Assembly (NCBI GenBank): GCA_946414625.1
Contig: CAMKPI010000054.1
Location: forward strand, 1-9,483
Length of the DNA: 9,483 nt
From: an uncultured Spirochaetaceae bacterium
GTDB lineage: Bacteria > Spirochaetota > Spirochaetia > Sphaerochaetales > Sphaerochaetaceae
Reading direction: 5' to 3'
The notes beneath the pieces are model-generated. The model saw only the letters and a program-made list of their open reading frames with translations, did no database searches and had not been told where the DNA came from. Of this stretch, positions 7,149 to 9,483 are shown in pieces (within the stretch, counting starts at the first letter, position 1; each line of letters starts with the position of its first letter). A program made the position numbers and the translations under genes.

Positions 7149-7165
7149 GCAATTCGAATTGTTGC
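7149..7165. promoter_or_regulatory. Palindrome next to the lipoprotein gene promoter
   Basis: CAATTCGAATTG (7150-7161) is a perfect 12-bp palindrome, and the span GCAA...TTGC (7149-7165) repeats the core of the site at 7027-7039. It abuts the -35 box proposed for the lipoprotein gene, a usual place for an activator or repressor site. The role is inferred. Confidence 0.4.
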
Positions 7166-7190
7166 GTTTATATCTGAATAGCATTATGAT
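7162..7190 (+). promoter_or_regulatory. Candidate promoter of the lipoprotein gene
   Basis: TTGCGT (7162-7167), 17 nt and TATGAT (7185-7190) give an optimal spacing with a good -10 and a poor -35 (three of six). Transcription would begin near 7197 and leave a leader of about 210 nt before the ATG at 7409. A weak -35 next to a palindrome would suit an activator-dependent promoter. Confidence 0.4.
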
Positions 7191-7408
7191 GACAGCGAAA
7201 CAAATCATTCAAGGAAACACCGGTTCGAAATCAAGCGGAGGCTTACCGCCAGCCGAAACGAGCCGGCTATCCACCAGGAACCGCTGACGCATCCGCTCCA
7301 GACACAAAAGCGCAAAGAAGCATGTTTTCGGGCAGCGCGACAGAACTATACCGGGTGTCGCGAGACCAGAGGCCTTTCCTGGACAAGAGTAAATATAAAG
7401 AGGTAAAT

Positions 7409-8791
7409 ATGAAAAACACGATCAAGGTTTTGGCTGTTTTGCTACTGTCACTATTCCTTGCGAGCTGCTCGGCTTTCCAGTACGCCCGCGACAACATTGC
7501 CCGCGGCGTGGATCCGAACGGAAAAGTATCCGGTACAGGAGACATGGTATACGGCTGCGGCGGAAACGCCTCTCTTACAGCGAAACAGGCGGGATCTGAC
7601 AAGTCAGAGAATTCAAACCCGGAGAACCTGGTTCTTGTCAAATACGACAACGGAACCACTGCTCTGAAGGCTCCGACAGGGGATCTCATATACAGTTCAG
7701 TGTCAACCAGCGACAGCGCTGCCGAAGCGGCTGCAGAAGCATCCTTGACCGCTGCCTCAGCCGCCCGGGATGCGGACGAGGCAGCCCTGGAAAAGGAAGC
7801 GGCGGACGCGGCGGCTAGAGAAGCCCAGGCAAAGGCAGACGAGGCTAAGATTGCCGAGGCAGAAGCATTGGCAAGACTTGAAGAAGCAAGAAAAGCAGAA
7901 GTCGAAGCGGAGCGCTCGGCCAAAGAGATAGCTGCGAAGGCGGAAGCGGAAGCCAAGGAAGCCGAGGACGCTGCGAAAAAAGCCGGAGAGGAAGCAGCCG
8001 CACAGGCGGAAGAAGAGAAAAAAGCAGCTCTCGATGCAGCAGCGGAAGCAAAACCTGTCTCTGAGGGAGAATCCTCCCCGAACGCCGAGACAAAAGACGC
8101 TCTAAGCATCGTTGACAATGCCGGCGCCAACGAAGAGATAGTTGCCCCTGCTGCCGACAAAGAGCAGGAAGCCATCACAGATTACCGCGACGTGATCGAG
8201 CAGATCGAGGCCTCGGAGGCGGAAGAAAAGGCGGCCGATGCGGAGCGTATCGCAAAGGAAGCCGAAAGGGCGAAGGCGGAATCCGAACGCATAGCGCGTG
8301 AAGCGGAAGCGGCGCGACTGGCTGCCGAAGCGGAGCTCTCTGAAGCGGAAAGGGCTTACCGCGAGGCTCAGGCGGAAGCGGAGCGTGAAGCAAAGGCAGC
8401 CGAAGAAGCCGCAAAAGTGGCTGCGGAAAAGGCTGAAGCCGAACGCGCCGCCGCGGAGAAAGCGGAGGCGGAGCGCATAACTGCCGAGAAGGCAAAAGCA
8501 GAGGCGGAGCGCCAGGCAGCAGAAGAAGCGGCGAAAAAGGCGGAAGCAGAGGCAAAAGCGGCTGCGGAAAAGGCCTCCAGAGAAACCGAGGCAGCAAAGA
8601 AGGCCGAGGAAGCAAAGACAACTGAGGCGGCAAAGACAAACGGAAAAAAAGGCGGAAAAACTTGGCTTGTCGTTCTGATAATCCTGATTGTCCTCGCTGC
8701 GCTTGTCGGATGGGTGCTTTTCAAGTCGAATACGAACAAGAAAAACGCAAATAAAACCAAGAACAGTCCGAAAAAGGGAAAGAAAAAATAA
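7409..8791 (+). CDS. Ala/Glu/Lys-rich lipoprotein with C-terminal transmembrane helix
   Basis: 460 residues, not assigned to a named family. Residues 1-20 form a lipoprotein signal peptide: KNTIK, a hydrophobic core and lipobox LASC with Cys20, then Ser21 at +2. Residues 21-100 form a small non-repetitive region with two further Cys (C50 and one at the lipobox). Residues about 101-215 and 256-410 are almost pure Ala/Glu/Lys/Arg and should be long charged helices or coiled coils, broken by a Pro/Ser/Gly-containing linker at about 216-255. The second helix has near-repeats of AEKAEAER. Residues about 418-438 form a strong membrane helix, followed by a 22-residue tail with ten Lys, expected to be cytoplasmic. 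The composition recalls TolA domain II and the treponemal TmpB antigen, but the topology is reversed relative to TolA. The ATG at 7409 has AGAGG just upstream, and the longer reading from 7322 would bury the signal peptide. It stands alone between a promoter candidate and a terminator. Confidence 0.85.
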   Translation: MKNTIKVLAVLLLSLFLASCSAFQYARDNIARGVDPNGKVSGTGDMVYGCGGNASLTAKQAGSDKSENSNPENLVLVKYDNGTTALKAPTGDLIYSSVSTSDSAAEAAAEASLTAASAARDADEAALEKEAADAAAREAQAKADEAKIAEAEALARLEEARKAEVEAERSAKEIAAKAEAEAKEAEDAAKKAGEEAAAQAEEEKKAALDAAAEAKPVSEGESSPNAETKDALSIVDNAGANEEIVAPAADKEQEAITDYRDVIEQIEASEAEEKAADAERIAKEAERAKAESERIAREAEAARLAAEAELSEAERAYREAQAEAEREAKAAEEAAKVAAEKAEAERAAAEKAEAERITAEKAKAEAERQAAEEAAKKAEAEAKAAAEKASRETEAAKKAEEAKTTEAAKTNGKKGGKTWLVVLIILIVLAALVGWVLFKSNTNKKNANKTKNSPKKGKKK

Positions 8792-8823
8792 AAGAAAGTC
8801 CTTGCATTTTGTAAAAGGATTGC

Positions 8824-8860
8824 CACGGGGTGTCTTCCTAAAACACCCCGTGTCTTTTTA
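8824..8860 (+). terminator. Rho-independent terminator after the lipoprotein gene
   Basis: CACGGGGTGT (8824-8833) and ACACCCCGTG (8843-8852) form a perfect 10-bp GC-rich stem with a 9-nt loop. TCTTTTT (8853-8859) follows. It lies 32 nt after the lipoprotein stop codon. Confidence 0.93.
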
Positions 8861-8883
8861 TCCGTTTGTACAGTTCAGGCGGC

Positions 8884-8908
8884 TGTCTGATGCCGCGAGG
8901 CACAGACA
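8884..8908 (+). promoter_or_regulatory. GNRA-capped hairpin in the slyX leader
   Basis: TGTCTG (8884-8889) pairs with CAGACA (8903-8908), and TGCC (8891-8894) pairs with GGCA (8899-8902). A single bulged A (8890) separates them and the loop is GCGA, a GNRA tetraloop. The resulting 10-bp stem lies between the upstream terminator and the slyX ribosome site and is followed by a run of A, not T, so it is not a terminator for plus-strand transcription. It could be a structured leader or mRNA-stability element. No known RNA family is recognised. Confidence 0.45.
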
Positions 8909-8963
8909 AAAAAACCAAAAGCCCTGCTGAGGACCGGATACGCAAGACAAAAAGGAGTCACGA

Positions 8964-9149
8964 GTGACAAGAAGCGAAAAACTGGAGACGGATTTTTCCT
9001 ACATGCAGAACAATATTGCCGAAATAAGCGAGCTTATCAGGGAGATGTCGGCAGATATCTCTTTGCTGCAGAAACAGATAAAAATTCTGAATGAAAAAAT
9101 CTCAGCCATGGAGGGCGACGCCGAATCAAGAAAGCCGCCTCACTATTGA
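8964..9149 (+). CDS. slyX: SlyX family protein
   Basis: 61 residues, short even for the SlyX family (about 70). The sequence is a nearly continuous heptad-like helix (KLETDFSYMQNNIAEIS, then SLLQKQIKILNEKISAME), a coiled-coil, and ends in RKPPHY. The terminal PPHY is the hallmark of SlyX proteins. The function is not established; the name comes from its location next to slyD in E. coli. The start is GTG at 8964, with AAGGAG (8952-8957) six bases upstream. The gene follows the lipoprotein gene after a strong terminator and a hairpin, so it probably has its own promoter, though I could not identify one. A repeat array begins directly after its stop. Confidence 0.85.
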   Translation: MTRSEKLETDFSYMQNNIAEISELIREMSADISLLQKQIKILNEKISAMEGDAESRKPPHY

Positions 9150-9160
9150 GCGGTCCTGGC

Positions 9161-9483
9161 GTTGCAGATCCTTCCGACTGGACGCATCCGCGGACGCTTT
9201 TCCGCTGATTGCTGCAAAACCTTCCGAGCGGACAGAATCGGCGGGTGCTGTTCCGCAGATTGTTACAAAGCCTTCCGACTGAACGAATGACTGGACGAAT
9301 CCGGGGGGCGCTTTTCCGCTGATTGCTACAGAGCCTTCAGGGCGGACGCAACCGGCGGACTCTTTTCCGCTGAAATGTTTATTCTTCCGTTCTTTCCGCT
9401 GATTGCTACAAAACCTTCCGGGCGGACAAAATCGGCGGGTGCTGTTCCGTAGATTGTTGCAGAGCCTTCCGGGCGGACAGAAT
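9161..9483. repeat. Array of about 51-nt imperfect repeats, open at the right edge
   Basis: Units starting with CCTTCCG or CCTTCAG begin at 9170, 9220, 9271, 9334, 9414 and 9465 (the last is cut by the window). Lengths are 50, 51, 63, 80 and 51 nt. The 63-nt unit contains a 12-nt internal duplication (9278-9289 and 9290-9301), and the 80-nt unit repeats part of its TTTCCGCTG segment. Two versions of the second half alternate: one with TTTTCCGCTGATTGCT and one with TGTTCCGNAGATTGTT. Each unit has short inverted pieces such as TCCG-GG-CGGA, and ACAG pairs with CTGT in the unit at 9220. All of 9150-9483 is explained by this array and no gene is supported in it. Confidence 0.8.

Larger units (their letters stand above)
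6811..7408. other. Long divergent intergenic region
   Basis: This 598-nt gap lies between the WYL regulator (minus) and the lipoprotein gene (plus). Positions 6811-7010 show no gene or strong structure beyond the regulator's ribosome binding site (GGAGG on the minus strand at about 6817-6821). Positions 7016-7200 are AT-rich and hold two palindromic sites and a candidate promoter, listed separately. Positions 7200-7400 would be a leader of about 210 nt, in which I found no recognised riboswitch. Confidence 0.6.

Noticed and set aside
7220..7245. tRNA T-arm-like string GGTTCGAAATC
   Set aside because: The flanking bases do not pair as a T-stem, and no acceptor or anticodon arms are found.
7267..8178. 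A 303-codon Ser/Ala-rich frame on the minus strand opposite the lipoprotein gene
   Set aside because: It is the mirror of the Ala/Glu/Lys coding repeats, lacks a family signature, and the sense gene has a lipobox, ribosome site and terminator.
9126..9483. Partial minus-strand gene made of 17-residue repeats (open through the right edge)
   Set aside because: Repeat units fall in different frames because unit lengths vary (50, 51, 63 and 80 nt), no start is visible, and the frame overlaps slyX. Kept only as a possibility within the repeat finding.
9161..9483. CRISPR array
   Set aside because: The whole unit is repeated with variation. There are no invariant repeats separated by unique spacers and no cas genes.

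Overview
The window reads as bacterial chromosome from a diderm (Gram-negative-type) organism. It has a replicative DNA polymerase III alpha subunit, a YggT-type membrane protein, a SlyX-type protein and a long lipoprotein with a Sec/Lsp signal peptide. The SlyX ending in a PPHY motif and the Ala/Glu/Lys-rich lipoprotein would fit a Treponema-like spirochaete. That is a guess from recalled family resemblance, not something the sequence proves. The standard code fits, with TGA used as stop.

Layout, left to right. Positions 1-288 hold a long direct repeat and no convincing gene. A YggT-family membrane protein gene (289-900, minus) lies downstream of dnaE (1187-4708, minus). A near-consensus promoter places the predicted dnaE transcription start on the A of its ATG, so the mRNA may be leaderless. 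Positions 4709-5253 are non-coding and contain a degenerate array with a roughly 10-nt period.

A DinJ/RelB-YafQ type II toxin-antitoxin pair follows (5254-5815, plus). Both genes match their families right up to codons that are ATA, and neither has a usable ATG, GTG or TTG at the homologous start. The toxin tail runs into another copy of the decamer repeat and overlaps the end of a convergent HTH-WYL transcription regulator gene (5791-6810, minus).

A 598-nt intergenic region with two related palindromes and a candidate promoter separates that regulator from a divergent gene (7409-8791, plus). Its product is an unusual Ala/Glu/Lys-rich protein with an N-terminal lipobox and a C-terminal membrane helix, as if built to bridge two membranes. 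It ends in a strong intrinsic terminator. Then come a GNRA-capped hairpin, a slyX-like gene (8964-9149, plus) and an array of about 51-nt repeats that runs off the right edge.

Functional links are few. dnaE and the YggT-type gene could be co-transcribed. The toxin and antitoxin form one operon. The WYL regulator may act on the divergent lipoprotein gene or on itself through the palindromes between them. No CRISPR array, transposase, rRNA or tRNA gene was seen. The least ordinary items are the ATA-initiated toxin-antitoxin pair bracketed by decamer repeats and the doubly anchored rod-like lipoprotein.
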